64,000 bases of DNA from Pseudomonas persica (lineage in GTDB: Bacteria > Pseudomonadota > Gammaproteobacteria > Pseudomonadales > Pseudomonadaceae). The stretch is taken from assembly GCF_900291015.1 (NCBI RefSeq), contig NZ_OLKL01000034.1, forward strand, positions 1 to 64,000, in the 5' to 3' direction. Shown in pieces: positions 33,720-42,206 of the stretch. The position numbers and the translations under genes are program-made. Under the pieces are notes generated by a model. The model made no database searches and was not told the DNA's origin. It was given only the letters and a program-made list of their open reading frames with translations. Positions within the stretch are counted from its first letter, which is position 1; each line of letters opens with the position of its first letter.

Positions 33720-36700
33720 TTCTTGCCCCCATCGGCGCGTTTCCAGTTGCTGGTTTGCTTGCGGTACAGGTCGATCAGGCCGCGTTTACCGCTCACCAGG
33801 TAGGGCACGAAGGCGACCTTCGCGGAACCTCGGGCCTGCCTCATGATCTTGTCGAGCTGTTCGGTGCGTTCGTCGTCGCCCAATGTTTTCCAGTACGCGC
33901 TGCGCATCAGGTTCCGGGCGGCTGCGTGCATCCTGCTATTCGCCAGCTCGTTGAGTTCGCGGTGCTGGTCGTCGGTCAGGTCGAAACGCCGCGCCGGCAT
34001 TCCCTTTCTTGCGGGGACAGAGAAGTGGTTCTGCATGGCACCGGGTGCCCAACCGAGGCGCGCAGTCTCCTGGCGCACCGGGTCATCGCTTGGCACAGTG
34101 GACGGGATAGGGCCGGCGCGGCCGATCTGCCGTTGCGGCTCCATCAGCGGTGCGCCGAACTGGTCACGCTTGATCGGCAGGCTTTCGCGCAGGAATGGCA
34201 AGCGGTACTTGAGCTGGTCGGTGAAGCTGTCGCGGTCGGTTTCGCGCTGGTACGGGTCCATGTAACGGCCGACATGGCTGAGCACGGTGGCGGGTTGCGC
34301 CAGGGTGGCGGCGCTGCGATTCACCCAGCTGGCGCCGTAGCGGTCGGGATCGGTCATCGCCTGCATCACGCCGGAAAGGCCCTGGAGCCAGGTCTTGCTG
34401 GTGAAGTTGCGGGCAATCGCTTTCATGAGGCTGGCGAAGCCGAGCTGCTGGTTTTCAACGCCGGTCGCGATATCAGCGGCGATGCCGACCAGAGTCGCCA
34501 TAGGCTCGATGCGGCTGTACTGGTACCACTGCCCGTTGATCTTGATGCTGTAAGGCTGGTTGCCAGCGGCAAGCCAGGCCTTGCGCTCGTCGGGATCTTC
34601 GGGGCCGCCGCCACTGAGGGTGCCATTCAGAGCACCGACAGCGCCAAATGCCATCAGTAGGCCACCGATCCCCATACGGGCCAGCGCTTCTTCCTGGCGA
34701 GCACCACCGGCTTTAAGGTCTGCCCGAACCTCCTTGAAGATAGGGGCGGCCGGGCTGTGCTTCGCCGCGTAAACTATTAAATTTGCTGGAGTTTTTAGGA
34801 ACGGCACAGCGAGATTGCCCGTGCCATACGGCAGCTTGTGGCGCAGGTTGTTCACCGCCTGGGTAATTTCACCCGCACGATTGTTGAACGTGTGGAACAG
34901 GGCCGCGTCCTCGCCTGCCTCCAGCAGTTCTGCGGGTGGGTTGGCGATGATTTCCTGTACACGCTTGTGCACCGCTGCAGGGCCTTGGCCTTTCAGCTCA
35001 TTGACGGCCATGCGGTAGGCAATGGCATAACGAGCCATGCCATCGTTCAGGTACTTGAAGAACTGGTCTTCCGACTGCAGGGCGCGCAGTGGCATGCCCC
35101 ACACCTTTTGGCCGGGGTAATCGTTGCGGTAGACCTCGGCCTTGTTCTCGTTGCCGAATGCGTCTTCGCCAGTCTTCCACGAACTGACGGCACCTCGGGC
35201 ACCGTTGATAGCGCCTTCGAGCATTCCACCCAGCTGGTAGACGGATTCGCCGATATAGGTTTCACCGTTCAAGCCGACCATGCGCTTAGCAGCACCGATA
35301 CCGCCAGCCAACCCGCGTACTGGAAGCTGCATCAGGCTGGTCCCCAAGTTCGACAACACGTTGACGAAGTGGGTGTCCGGCGAGGACAAGAGCATGCTTT
35401 TGTAGAACGTCCAGAAACCGTCGCTGCCAGCCTGGCGGGCCAGCTTGTTGGCCGCTTCCACACCGCCGATACGGGCGGCATTGTTCAGGGCGTCGGCAAT
35501 GGCCTTGGCGCCTTGTGCACCGCCTACCGAGTCCAGCATGTGGCCGGCCTGCTTCATGGTGGTCACATCGGCGCGCATGGCGGACATCGCCCGGCCAATC
35601 TCGGCACGACTGGACATGACAGCCTTCTGCGTGGTGCGCAGGTCGTTCAGTGCCTGCAGGAAGTTGGCCTGCTCCAGTTCGGTAGCGTTGCCACTGCTGA
35701 TCTTCTGGCTCAGGTCGAGGGTCTTGACGGTCTGGTCTTTGAGCAGGCGCGTAGCGGCAACCTGTTCCTCGGCATTGAACGCCACGCCCAGGCGATGCTT
35801 GCGCAGCTTCTCCACCGTGGTGCCGGTCAGGGCAGCCAGGCGGCCGGTTTCTTCCCAACTGATCGTGCCACGGCGTGCGGCTTCGATATCCGGTTCGTCA
35901 TCAGCGAGCAGGGCCAGGCTGCTGTCCATCTGCTGCTGATCCATGCCCATCGACTCGAACAACGGGCGCACATTTTGGCTGCCGGCAAACGGCACCTTGG
36001 GCGCAGGTTGCGGCTGCGGTGGAACTGGCGGGACTGCCGGCGCAGGGGCTGCCTGCTCGGGGTTGAGGTAGTTGCGGATGGCAGCGGGCACAGCTGCGCG
36101 GGCGGCTTCGATACGCGGGTCGACCTGCGGTTGTACGGGCTGCTGGGCCTGGGCCGGCATGGCAGCGGGGTCAGGAGCACGACCCAGCACACCGCCCAGC
36201 ACCGAACCCATGGCAGCGTTAACCATCGCGTCTTGGGCGTTGAATGGGGTCTGCATGCTGCTCGGGACGGCAGCGTTGCGCAGTTGTCGCGATGCTTCGC
36301 CCGTCGCTACGCCAAGGGGAGCACCGCTAGCCAGGCGCGTTGCCAGATTGCCGGGCAGATTGGCGGGGATCAGCCCCATTGCCACATCACCCGCACCGGC
36401 GGCGATTGCAGCTTTCAGGCCTTCGGAGACGCTATCGGTTTCGGCGGCTACGTCGTGGCCGGTGTTGATTGCATTGGTCGTGGCGGGCACGGCCATGGTC
36501 TTGGCAGCTTGGCCAAGTTGGCCTACCACGCCCGGCAAAGCTGATGTGGGGGTTACTGCAGGAAGGGCAGCCGTAGCGCGAGACAAACCACCCGTTGCCA
36601 GCATCGCTGCTAGGTTCCCGGCAAAGCCACCGCCTGCATTCAGCAGCTTGTTACCGAACGATGCGTCGGGCGCAGGTGCCAGCGAGTCAGCACGTTGCTG

Positions 36701-37093
36701 TAGTGGGGTCAGCACATGCTGATTAAGCGCATTCTGCGCCATGTTCGGGTCGTCGTCGGTGAACAATCCGCGTGCGGCGTCGAAGGTCTGCGCGGCAGGG
36801 ATACCGACGATGCGGCCAGCGGCCAGGCCCATCTGGTCTACAGCGCGTGCTGCACCTCGATACAGCTCCCACGGGTCGAGGCCGTCATCTTGCGCGGGTT
36901 GCTGGGCAGCCGGCTGCACAGGCGCGGTAGCTGGCGCCGGGCTGTCATCATCCAGAGCGTCACCGAATGCGCTGATGGGATCGCCGAAAGCGCTTACCTG
37001 TGGCTGCGCTGGCGGCCTCTGCGGTTGGCGCGCTGCAGGAGCAGGCGCCACTGGGTCGTCGGGGATTTCGTCACCGAAAGCACTAATGGCCAT
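33716..37093 (-). CDS. Large phage-type protein (internal-virion/polyvalent-like)
   Basis: This 1125-residue protein begins with three 'SAFGD' repeats separated by Pro/Ala-rich linkers, followed by Ala/Gly-rich segments that could be amphipathic or membrane-active (about 130-260). A helical domain follows (about 390-560), then 'SPDTHFVNVLSNLGTSLMQL' near residue 571, and a C-terminal region with 'LAVPFLKTPANLIVYAAKHS' and 'GIGGLLMAFGAVGAL'. This resembles very long internal-virion or large polyvalent proteins of podophage-like viruses that enter the host with DNA. The exact domain family needs a profile search. It is the largest gene of the element. Confidence 0.75.
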   Translation of the reverse strand: MAISAFGDEIPDDPVAPAPAARQPQRPPAQPQVSAFGDPISAFGDALDDDSPAPATAPVQPAAQQPAQDDGLDPWELYRGAARAVDQMGLAAGRIVGIPAAQTFDAARGLFTDDDPNMAQNALNQHVLTPLQQRADSLAPAPDASFGNKLLNAGGGFAGNLAAMLATGGLSRATAALPAVTPTSALPGVVGQLGQAAKTMAVPATTNAINTGHDVAAETDSVSEGLKAAIAAGAGDVAMGLIPANLPGNLATRLASGAPLGVATGEASRQLRNAAVPSSMQTPFNAQDAMVNAAMGSVLGGVLGRAPDPAAMPAQAQQPVQPQVDPRIEAARAAVPAAIRNYLNPEQAAPAPAVPPVPPQPQPAPKVPFAGSQNVRPLFESMGMDQQQMDSSLALLADDEPDIEAARRGTISWEETGRLAALTGTTVEKLRKHRLGVAFNAEEQVAATRLLKDQTVKTLDLSQKISSGNATELEQANFLQALNDLRTTQKAVMSSRAEIGRAMSAMRADVTTMKQAGHMLDSVGGAQGAKAIADALNNAARIGGVEAANKLARQAGSDGFWTFYKSMLLSSPDTHFVNVLSNLGTSLMQLPVRGLAGGIGAAKRMVGLNGETYIGESVYQLGGMLEGAINGARGAVSSWKTGEDAFGNENKAEVYRNDYPGQKVWGMPLRALQSEDQFFKYLNDGMARYAIAYRMAVNELKGQGPAAVHKRVQEIIANPPAELLEAGEDAALFHTFNNRAGEITQAVNNLRHKLPYGTGNLAVPFLKTPANLIVYAAKHSPAAPIFKEVRADLKAGGARQEEALARMGIGGLLMAFGAVGALNGTLSGGGPEDPDERKAWLAAGNQPYSIKINGQWYQYSRIEPMATLVGIAADIATGVENQQLGFASLMKAIARNFTSKTWLQGLSGVMQAMTDPDRYGASWVNRSAATLAQPATVLSHVGRYMDPYQRETDRDSFTDQLKYRLPFLRESLPIKRDQFGAPLMEPQRQIGRAGPIPSTVPSDDPVRQETARLGWAPGAMQNHFSVPARKGMPARRFDLTDDQHRELNELANSRMHAAARNLMRSAYWKTLGDDERTEQLDKIMRQARGSAKVAFVPYLVSGKRGLIDLYRKQTSNWKRADGGKK

Positions 37094-37099
37094 TGCACA

Positions 37100-38035
37100 T
37101 TAACCTCGCTTAGTGGCGGTCTTGCCACTTTTGGGGTCGATGTACTGAGTGCCTGGAGGCAATTGGTCGTACTCGGCCTTGGTCATCGGGCGGGCGATCT
37201 GCGCTTGTCCAGGTACACGCATGCCAGCTTTGGGCGCGGGCTTCTGCGCAGCGTTACCACCAGCGGCTGCCATCGGCAGGACGCCTACGGGCTGTTGCGG
37301 CTTCGGCATGTAGCTGTCGAGTCCACCGGTACCCGGCAGGCTGCTGGTGCCCGCTGCGGATTCGGCTTCGGCGCCCATGATCGCCTCAGTGGCGGCATCA
37401 GCACCGGTCGCGGCTTTACGGCCAGGGCTGTATTGCGGGTAGGGCTGGCCGTATTCCTGGTATTGGCCGGTCTGCGGGTCGAGCACATAGCGCTGGACCA
37501 TCCCACCACCGAGGGGCTTTTCCAACACCTGGCGCTGGGTCGGCATGCGCGGCCCGGACGATCCGGCGTTGACACCGATACGGCTTTCGCGGGTATCGAA
37601 CTGGCTTTGCTGTTGTTGCAGCTGGGCCTGCCGGTGCTGGGCCAGGTTGTCGGCGTTGGTGGCTCGGATCAGGTCAGCCGGGTCGACGCCGAGTTGGGCC
37701 ATCTGGCGGGCCATGGGCGACAGGGAGTTGAGGAAGTTCGGGTCTTGCAAGCGCTGTTGGTACTGCCGTTGCTGGTCAGCCTTGGTCTGGGCGGCTTGTT
37801 GCTGCATCTGCAACTGTTCCTGCTGCATCCGCGCCAGGTTGTTGCGGTACTCGCCCAGTGCCTGCACACGTTGCATTTCACTCATGCCAGCGGCGGCTTG
37901 ACCCAAGCGTGCGCCGAATCCGGGGTTGCCTTGCTGTGGCCCGGACGCCATGAGCATCTGCAGCCCCAGTTGACCGAGCTGCGTGCCCGTTAAGGCGCCA
38001 ACGCCTTGGTTAAGTGCGTCGATGAAACCGGTCAT
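37100..38035 (-). CDS. Gln-rich phage-type protein
   Basis: This 311-residue protein has an N-terminal 'GFIDALNQGVGALTGTQLGQLGLQMLMASGP' segment, then a Gln-rich coiled coil (about 55-150) and a Pro/Gly-rich C-terminus ending 'YDQLPPGTQYIDPKSGKTATKRG', a motif common at the end of phage tail or ejection-type proteins. It precedes the 1125-residue protein by 6 bp, so the two may act together. The ATG at 38035 was chosen because upstream residues are unlike protein. Confidence 0.7.
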   Translation of the reverse strand: MTGFIDALNQGVGALTGTQLGQLGLQMLMASGPQQGNPGFGARLGQAAAGMSEMQRVQALGEYRNNLARMQQEQLQMQQQAAQTKADQQRQYQQRLQDPNFLNSLSPMARQMAQLGVDPADLIRATNADNLAQHRQAQLQQQQSQFDTRESRIGVNAGSSGPRMPTQRQVLEKPLGGGMVQRYVLDPQTGQYQEYGQPYPQYSPGRKAATGADAATEAIMGAEAESAAGTSSLPGTGGLDSYMPKPQQPVGVLPMAAAGGNAAQKPAPKAGMRVPGQAQIARPMTKAEYDQLPPGTQYIDPKSGKTATKRG

Positions 38036-38072
38036 GCTCCTTTGCTCCCCTGGCGCGACGGCCAGGCGTTTA

Positions 38073-38282
38073 TCAGTGGGTGGTGTCGTTACCCGGTGCC
38101 AAGACCGAGCGGCACAGTGCTGTGACCAGCGCCATGGTGGCGGCGTGGGCGGCATCGGCCTCGGCCTGGATTTCAGGCGGCAGGGCCGGGGCGTTGTCGC
38201 ACACGGTCATCAGGGTGGCCATCGAGTCGAGTGGCGCGTTGGCAATGGCTTCGGCCATCGAGCCGGGGATGAAGTCGTTCAT
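38073..38282 (-). CDS. Small hypothetical element protein
   Basis: This 69-residue, Ala-rich, acidic helical protein is not recognised. It overlaps the preceding stop by ATGA and belongs to the minus-strand operon. Confidence 0.6.
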   Translation of the reverse strand: MNDFIPGSMAEAIANAPLDSMATLMTVCDNAPALPPEIQAEADAAHAATMALVTALCRSVLAPGNDTTH

Positions 38283-38497
38283 TTCGATTGCTCCTGTTGG
38301 CGGGTGCGGTTGTACGCAGCGAACTTGAGTTCGTACGCGGTACGGCGCAGTTGCTTGGCGCGCTCTTCGGCATCGTCAGCCATCTGCAGCAGGCGCTCGA
38401 AGTTGTCGCGGTCGATAGCGTCCTGGGTAACAACCTCCCCGGTGCCGGGGTGGGTATCGCCTACGTTCAGGCGGCGATAGTCGTGGTAGATGCTCAT
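38279..38497 (-). CDS. Small hypothetical element protein
   Basis: This 72-residue charged protein ('AIDRDNFERLLQMADDAEERAKQLRR') is probably a helical hairpin. Both ends overlap neighbouring genes by ATGA. Function unknown. Confidence 0.62.
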   Translation of the reverse strand: MSIYHDYRRLNVGDTHPGTGEVVTQDAIDRDNFERLLQMADDAEERAKQLRRTAYELKFAAYNRTRQQEQSK

Positions 38498-38910
38498 GGT
38501 TGCTTCTCCGTAACGGCGGCGCGCAGCTCGACCTGTTCGTCAAAGCTGAGTTCGCTGGGTTCGAGGATGGGCACCATTTCGTGGGTGCCGTCGCCGTTGT
38601 CGCGCAGGTAGAAGCGGCCGGGCTTGGCCGGACTGCGCTTGGTCGTGCGGGAAGGCTCAGTGCGGCCGGCAAGGGCCAGGCGCAGGCGGCATTCGGCTTC
38701 CGTGAGGTGAGCGGTCTGGTCGTAGGCGAATGCGGCTAAGAGGTCCAAGCCGAAGGCGTGTTGTGGTTTGCCTTGGCGACCGGTGTGCACAAGGTGGGCC
38801 TGTGGCAGTTCGGGGTGGCGGCTCAGTGCGCTGGGGGTCAGGGCGAGCAGGTCGGCCAGTTGTTGGCTGGTGGCTGCGGCTGTTGCACTGGAAGTTGGCT
38901 GGAAGTTCAT
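38494..38910 (-). CDS. Putative helix-turn-helix protein, first gene of the minus-strand operon
   Basis: This 138-residue protein has an N-terminal helix-turn-helix-like segment 'ATSQQLADLLALTPSALSRHPEL', followed by a possible wing ('LVHTGRQGKPQHAFGLDLLAAFA') and a C-terminal part with 'GRFYLRDNGDGTHEMVPI'. The position, next to a palindrome-rich promoter region (38940-39090), suggests it could regulate its own operon. Homology is not firm. The ATG at 38910 is the only start that avoids reading AT-rich promoter DNA. Confidence 0.62.
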   Translation of the reverse strand: MNFQPTSSATAAATSQQLADLLALTPSALSRHPELPQAHLVHTGRQGKPQHAFGLDLLAAFAYDQTAHLTEAECRLRLALAGRTEPSRTTKRSPAKPGRFYLRDNGDGTHEMVPILEPSELSFDEQVELRAAVTEKQP

Positions 38911-39413
38911 CGGCGCATCCCCCCCGGATGTTTCGCTGAGTGCATTCAACTTAATATTGAATACCTGTATATACAATAACTTTCCGACGAGCGGTATGAT
39001 TCTTGCATATTGGCGCTTTAGTTGCGGGTAAGAGTTCCAGGTAGTTGCGATTGCGAGCGGCACAGTTACCGGGACAATTATCCCGATACCGTTGCGTTTA
39101 TTTTAAGTAAGGGTTTATGTAAGTTGCTGAAACAGCACAGGAATTTTAACTTTGCGATTAATTTGGGATTACGAACGGAACGTTAAATTTATTTTTTATG
39201 GGGGTTTAGGTGGCGGGATGGAAGCGCGGGGCTTGGATTTTTGGTCAGAAATTTTGGAAAAATTTTGTAGGGTCTCACCCCTCGTATACGTATTTGCGTG
39301 AAGCCAAAAGACCTGCATACCCGCCGTACGGGTCGAATCCCCCACCCCGGGCACTTTTCCTGGCTACCAGCCAGGCGCTACGCTCGGTCGACAGCCATTC
39401 ACCTGGAGCGACC
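38911..39413. promoter_or_regulatory. AT-rich intergenic control region of the element
   Basis: About 500 bp without a gene, clearly richer in AT than the flanks. It contains dyads near 38941-38959 (ATTCAA-N7-TTGAAT) and at 39072-39087 (cgggacaattatcccg, two mismatches from a perfect palindrome). These are likely operators for the minus-strand operon and the divergent gene at 39414. Confidence 0.55.
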
Positions 39414-39617
39414 ATGGACAAAGCGACAGTGACCGCAGACACCCTTGAACTGATCCTGCTCAACCAGCAAGCCTTGCGCGCAGGCATTGAAGAGCTATCG
39501 CTATGGATCAAACAGCGTGGATCTATCCCCACTTGCGATAGCGTGATGGTCGCCCTGCAGACCCTGGATGCGAATGCTGAGGGCATCGAGCAGGGTATTC
39601 GGGCGCTGAGGGGGTGA
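39414..39617 (+). CDS. Small hypothetical protein
   Basis: This 67-residue, mostly helical protein ('TLELILLNQQALRAGIEELSLWIKQRG') has GGAG 6-7 bases upstream of its ATG. It resembles small proteins seen in Pseudomonas prophage-like islands, but no function is known. It precedes the recombinase gene. Confidence 0.65.
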   Translation: MDKATVTADTLELILLNQQALRAGIEELSLWIKQRGSIPTCDSVMVALQTLDANAEGIEQGIRALRG

Positions 39618-39643
39618 TCCCTCTAATTGACACAATACAATTC

Positions 39644-39727
39644 TGTTAACTAGCCAGCCCCTGTTGCTATTGACTTCCACCAAAGGCGGGCGCATTCTGG
39701 CCTTGCCTAAATATTGTGTTAACTAGC
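39644..39727. repeat. Direct repeat tgttaactagc upstream of the small recombinase
   Basis: The 11-bp sequence occurs at 39644-39654 and 39717-39727, exactly 73 bp apart, just before the recombinase start. It could be a recombinase or operator binding site. Confidence 0.5.
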
Positions 39728-39754
39728 GAAGCCAGCAAAATCAGAGGGTCAGCC

Positions 39755-40303
39755 ATGCAACTAGTCGAAGCGGTGAAGACACAAGCGGACATCGATCTGG
39801 TCCAGCGCAAGCTGACCCTCAACGCCCGAGACAACACGCTGTACGCGGACATTTGGAAGTTCGGTATCCAGGTAGCGCTGCGCATCAGCGACCTGCTGGA
39901 AATCACGCTGCAGGAGGCACAGACGGGGCAGCTGAGGGTGGTGGAGGGCAAGACCGGCAAGCCACGCACAATCAAGCTGAACGAGTCAGCCATGGCCGTT
40001 GTGAAGGCCAGGTCAAAGCCCGGGGCGGTGTACCTGTTCGAAGTGGACAGCAACCGCGCCAAGGGCAAGCCCGTAAGCCGCGTGGCCGTGGCCAAGGCGT
40101 TCAAGGCCGTGGGTGATGAGCTGGGCATTGCGCTGGGTACCCACAGCATGCGCAAGACACGGGGATGGATGATGCACAAGGCGGGTCTGTCGATTGAGCT
40201 GATCTGCAAGGTGCTGAACCATTCAAGCCCGGCTGTGACCATGACCTACATCGGACTCACTGCACAGGATGTGGCAGATACCTACGACCAGTTCGAGCTG
40301 TGA
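39755..40303 (+). CDS. Short tyrosine recombinase
   Basis: This 182-residue protein is a compact phage-integrase catalytic domain without the usual N-terminal arm- or core-binding domains. Catalytic candidates are Arg in 'VALRISDLL', Lys in 'GKTGKPRTIKL', 'HSMRKT' (HxxR), His in 'LNHSSPAVT' and Tyr in 'MTYIGL'. AGAGGG precedes the ATG at 39755. It is separate from the main integrase at the right end and may resolve dimers or flip a local site rather than integrate the element. Confidence 0.82.
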   Translation: MQLVEAVKTQADIDLVQRKLTLNARDNTLYADIWKFGIQVALRISDLLEITLQEAQTGQLRVVEGKTGKPRTIKLNESAMAVVKARSKPGAVYLFEVDSNRAKGKPVSRVAVAKAFKAVGDELGIALGTHSMRKTRGWMMHKAGLSIELICKVLNHSSPAVTMTYIGLTAQDVADTYDQFEL

Positions 40304-40330
40304 GAATGGTTCTCGGGCCATGGATGGCAC

Positions 40331-40640
40331 AAACCTAATAAACAGACTAATAAAGCAACCTAATAAGGCTCAAACCCGCGTGCTAGAGGGGGGTTTTATT
40401 AGTTTATTAGCTTTATTACCGAACTAGCACCACCCGGCGCCGTCGCCCAGCTATCAGCACAGCGCTATTACGCTTATGCGCTTTTCAGTGCACACCTGTA
40501 CTCTCTCTCTCTCTCTCTCTCTCTCTAATAGAAAACCTAATAAAAGTAATAAAGGTAATAAGCGACCGCTCTGTGCTGGGCCTTTCAGCGTTATTACCTG
40601 TGCCCGCAAACCTAATAAAGCAGCCCGCAAACCTAATAAA
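40331..40640. repeat. Iteron-like CCTAATAAA repeat field with a (CT)n tract
   Basis: At least five copies of aacctaataaa or close variants occur in direct orientation (about 40331, 40356, 40533, 40609, 40629), with further taataa units, and inverted copies occur at about 40394-40418. A (CT)n run of about 13 units lies at 40500-40527. No gene is present between 40304 and 40703. This could be the replication origin or a control region of the element. Confidence 0.65.
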
Positions 40641-40703
40641 ATCCCGCTGCACCATCATGCCGAAGACCCAAGAATCCCGATAAAACCGCCCCACCCTACC
40701 CGC

Positions 40704-42059
40704 CTACAGCCCCGTAAGCGCAGCCTCGGCCTGCGACCTGGAAACGCCGTGCACGACCTCGAACCACAGGTCTTCCACATACGCCGCCCACTTCTCCATC
40801 GCCTCCCGCCGTTGCGGCAGCAGGTGCGCCCTGGCGTAGGTATCACCCAATGTCCCTGGCATCCTGTGCCCTAGGCAAAGCTCCAGGACGATAGCCTCAA
40901 TACCCAGCTTTTCGTGAGCCAGACTGCGGAATGTCGACCTGAACCCGTGTGAAGTCAGTTCGCCCTTTTCATATCCCAGCGCCCGAATCCCGTTGAGCAT
41001 TGTGGTAGAACAGATGGACTTGCCGGCACCACGGGTAGAAGCAAACACCCAACCTGTCGCCACTTCTGGCTTGGCAATACTCCCGAAGGGTGACGGCACA
41101 GTTGCAGCCACCGCCTGTGCACGATGCTCCCGGATCATGGCAAGCATGCTGATAGCCCGGCCGGGTAGCGGCACGACATGCTGCTTGCCGGTCTTGGGCA
41201 CCGTGTAACGCCATTCAGCTCCATCCATGTCGATATCCTCCCAGCGCATCTTCGCCAGCTCGCTGGGCCGTACAGGCAATAGAACCAGCATCCACAGCGC
41301 CCAGGTGGTCGGACTGCCGGCGGGGGCCTGCTGTTCGAGGCGTCGCAAGAATTCCTTGAGGTCGTCTGGACGCTCGATGGCTGCGTGGTGGACGGTCTTG
41401 CGTTTTCGGATCAGCCCCTTGCCGCGCCGCGCCACCACGTTGTCGTCGATCAGTTCCGCCTCCACCGCGTAGTCCAGCACGGCACGGATGGTGACAAGCG
41501 CGTGATTGGCGGCTGCAGGGTGCTGACCAAGATCGACCAAGACCTTCTTCACATGACGGTACTGCACCAGATGGACTGGCAATGCACCCAGCGCGGGCAG
41601 TACGTGGAGGTCCAGCGTACTGCGGTAGTTCAGCAGCGTCTTGTGAGCCAGATCCCCCCTGCTAGCCAACCACTCGCCGCACACCTTCTCAAACGTCTCA
41701 CCCTGCTGGGCAAGTTCGACCGCAATCCGCGCATCCCTCATATCTTTCGGCTTGTGCCCTTCGGCAACCCATGTACGGGCCTCCTGCCCCAGCTCACAAG
41801 CTCTGGCGTGACTGATATCAGGGAACCCGCCGATGGTATAGGTGCCTTCGACACCATGAAGCCGGTATTTGAGGAACCAGACTTTTGAGGCCTTTTTCAC
41901 ATGCAGGTACATGCTAGGGATCGACCCCGAGGGATACTTGCCCGGCTTGTCGATACTGCGGGCGGCGGCGTCGCTGTTGGCGCGAGGCTTCTCTGGCGAT
42001 GGCTGTTCTGACACTGGGGGTATCCACTGCGACATAGGGGTACGATAGACTGGCATCAT
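40704..42059 (-). CDS. int: Tyrosine site-specific integrase
   Basis: This integrase of about 451 residues has a shortened DUF4102-type arm domain ('MYLHVKKASKVWFLKYRLHGVEGTYTIGGFPDISH'), a SAM-like core-binding domain ('FEKVCGEWLASRGDLAHKTLLNYRSTL') and a catalytic domain with Arg in 'LLPVRPSELAKMRW', Lys in 'TVPKTGKQHVVPL', 'HGFRSTFR' (HxxR), 'LGHR' and Tyr in 'DTYARAHL'. It lies 121 bp inside attR. The start is uncertain: ATGs at 42059, 42056 and 42035 are possible. A CCCCA/TGGGG palindrome at 42085-42098 suggests the promoter lies just upstream of 42059. Confidence 0.9.
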   Translation of the reverse strand: MMPVYRTPMSQWIPPVSEQPSPEKPRANSDAAARSIDKPGKYPSGSIPSMYLHVKKASKVWFLKYRLHGVEGTYTIGGFPDISHARACELGQEARTWVAEGHKPKDMRDARIAVELAQQGETFEKVCGEWLASRGDLAHKTLLNYRSTLDLHVLPALGALPVHLVQYRHVKKVLVDLGQHPAAANHALVTIRAVLDYAVEAELIDDNVVARRGKGLIRKRKTVHHAAIERPDDLKEFLRRLEQQAPAGSPTTWALWMLVLLPVRPSELAKMRWEDIDMDGAEWRYTVPKTGKQHVVPLPGRAISMLAMIREHRAQAVAATVPSPFGSIAKPEVATGWVFASTRGAGKSICSTTMLNGIRALGYEKGELTSHGFRSTFRSLAHEKLGIEAIVLELCLGHRMPGTLGDTYARAHLLPQRREAMEKWAAYVEDLWFEVVHGVSRSQAEAALTGL

Positions 42060-42179
42060 ACCACCAGAAAACGCTATATACACTCCCCAATAGTGGGGGT
42101 ATAGTGAAGCCATATCAGGACGAAAGCACTGTAAATGCTGGGCCTGACAGATGGTCACTGAAAGTTAGGCGAATAACAA

Positions 42180-42194
42180 TCCTTCCGTAGCAAG
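42180..42194. repeat. Attachment site attR (15-bp direct repeat)
   Basis: Copy two of tccttccgtagcaag; it ends 12 bp before the ridA start codon. Confidence 0.8.
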
Positions 42195-42206
42195 GCAAAA
42201 CACACC

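Larger units (their letters stand above)
27184..42194. mobile_element. 15-kb integrative element (phage-related or satellite)
   Basis: The element is bounded by an exact 15-bp direct repeat (tccttccgtagcaag) at 27184-27198 and 42180-42194. A tyrosine integrase sits at the right end, and an AlpA-like regulator with a DUF5906-type helicase sits at the left. The middle holds lower-GC cargo genes and a minus-strand operon with phage-type proteins. No portal, capsid, terminase or tail gene is recognisable. The host genes trmK and ridA flank it directly. Confidence 0.85.

Noticed and set aside
40331..40640. Repeat field considered as a CRISPR array
   Set aside because: Units are short, irregularly spaced and in both orientations; there are no spacers of uniform length and no cas genes.
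40476..40874. Open frame beginning with a Leu-Ser repeat from the CT tract
   Set aside because: It is created by the microsatellite and iteron repeats and then runs antisense to the integrase.
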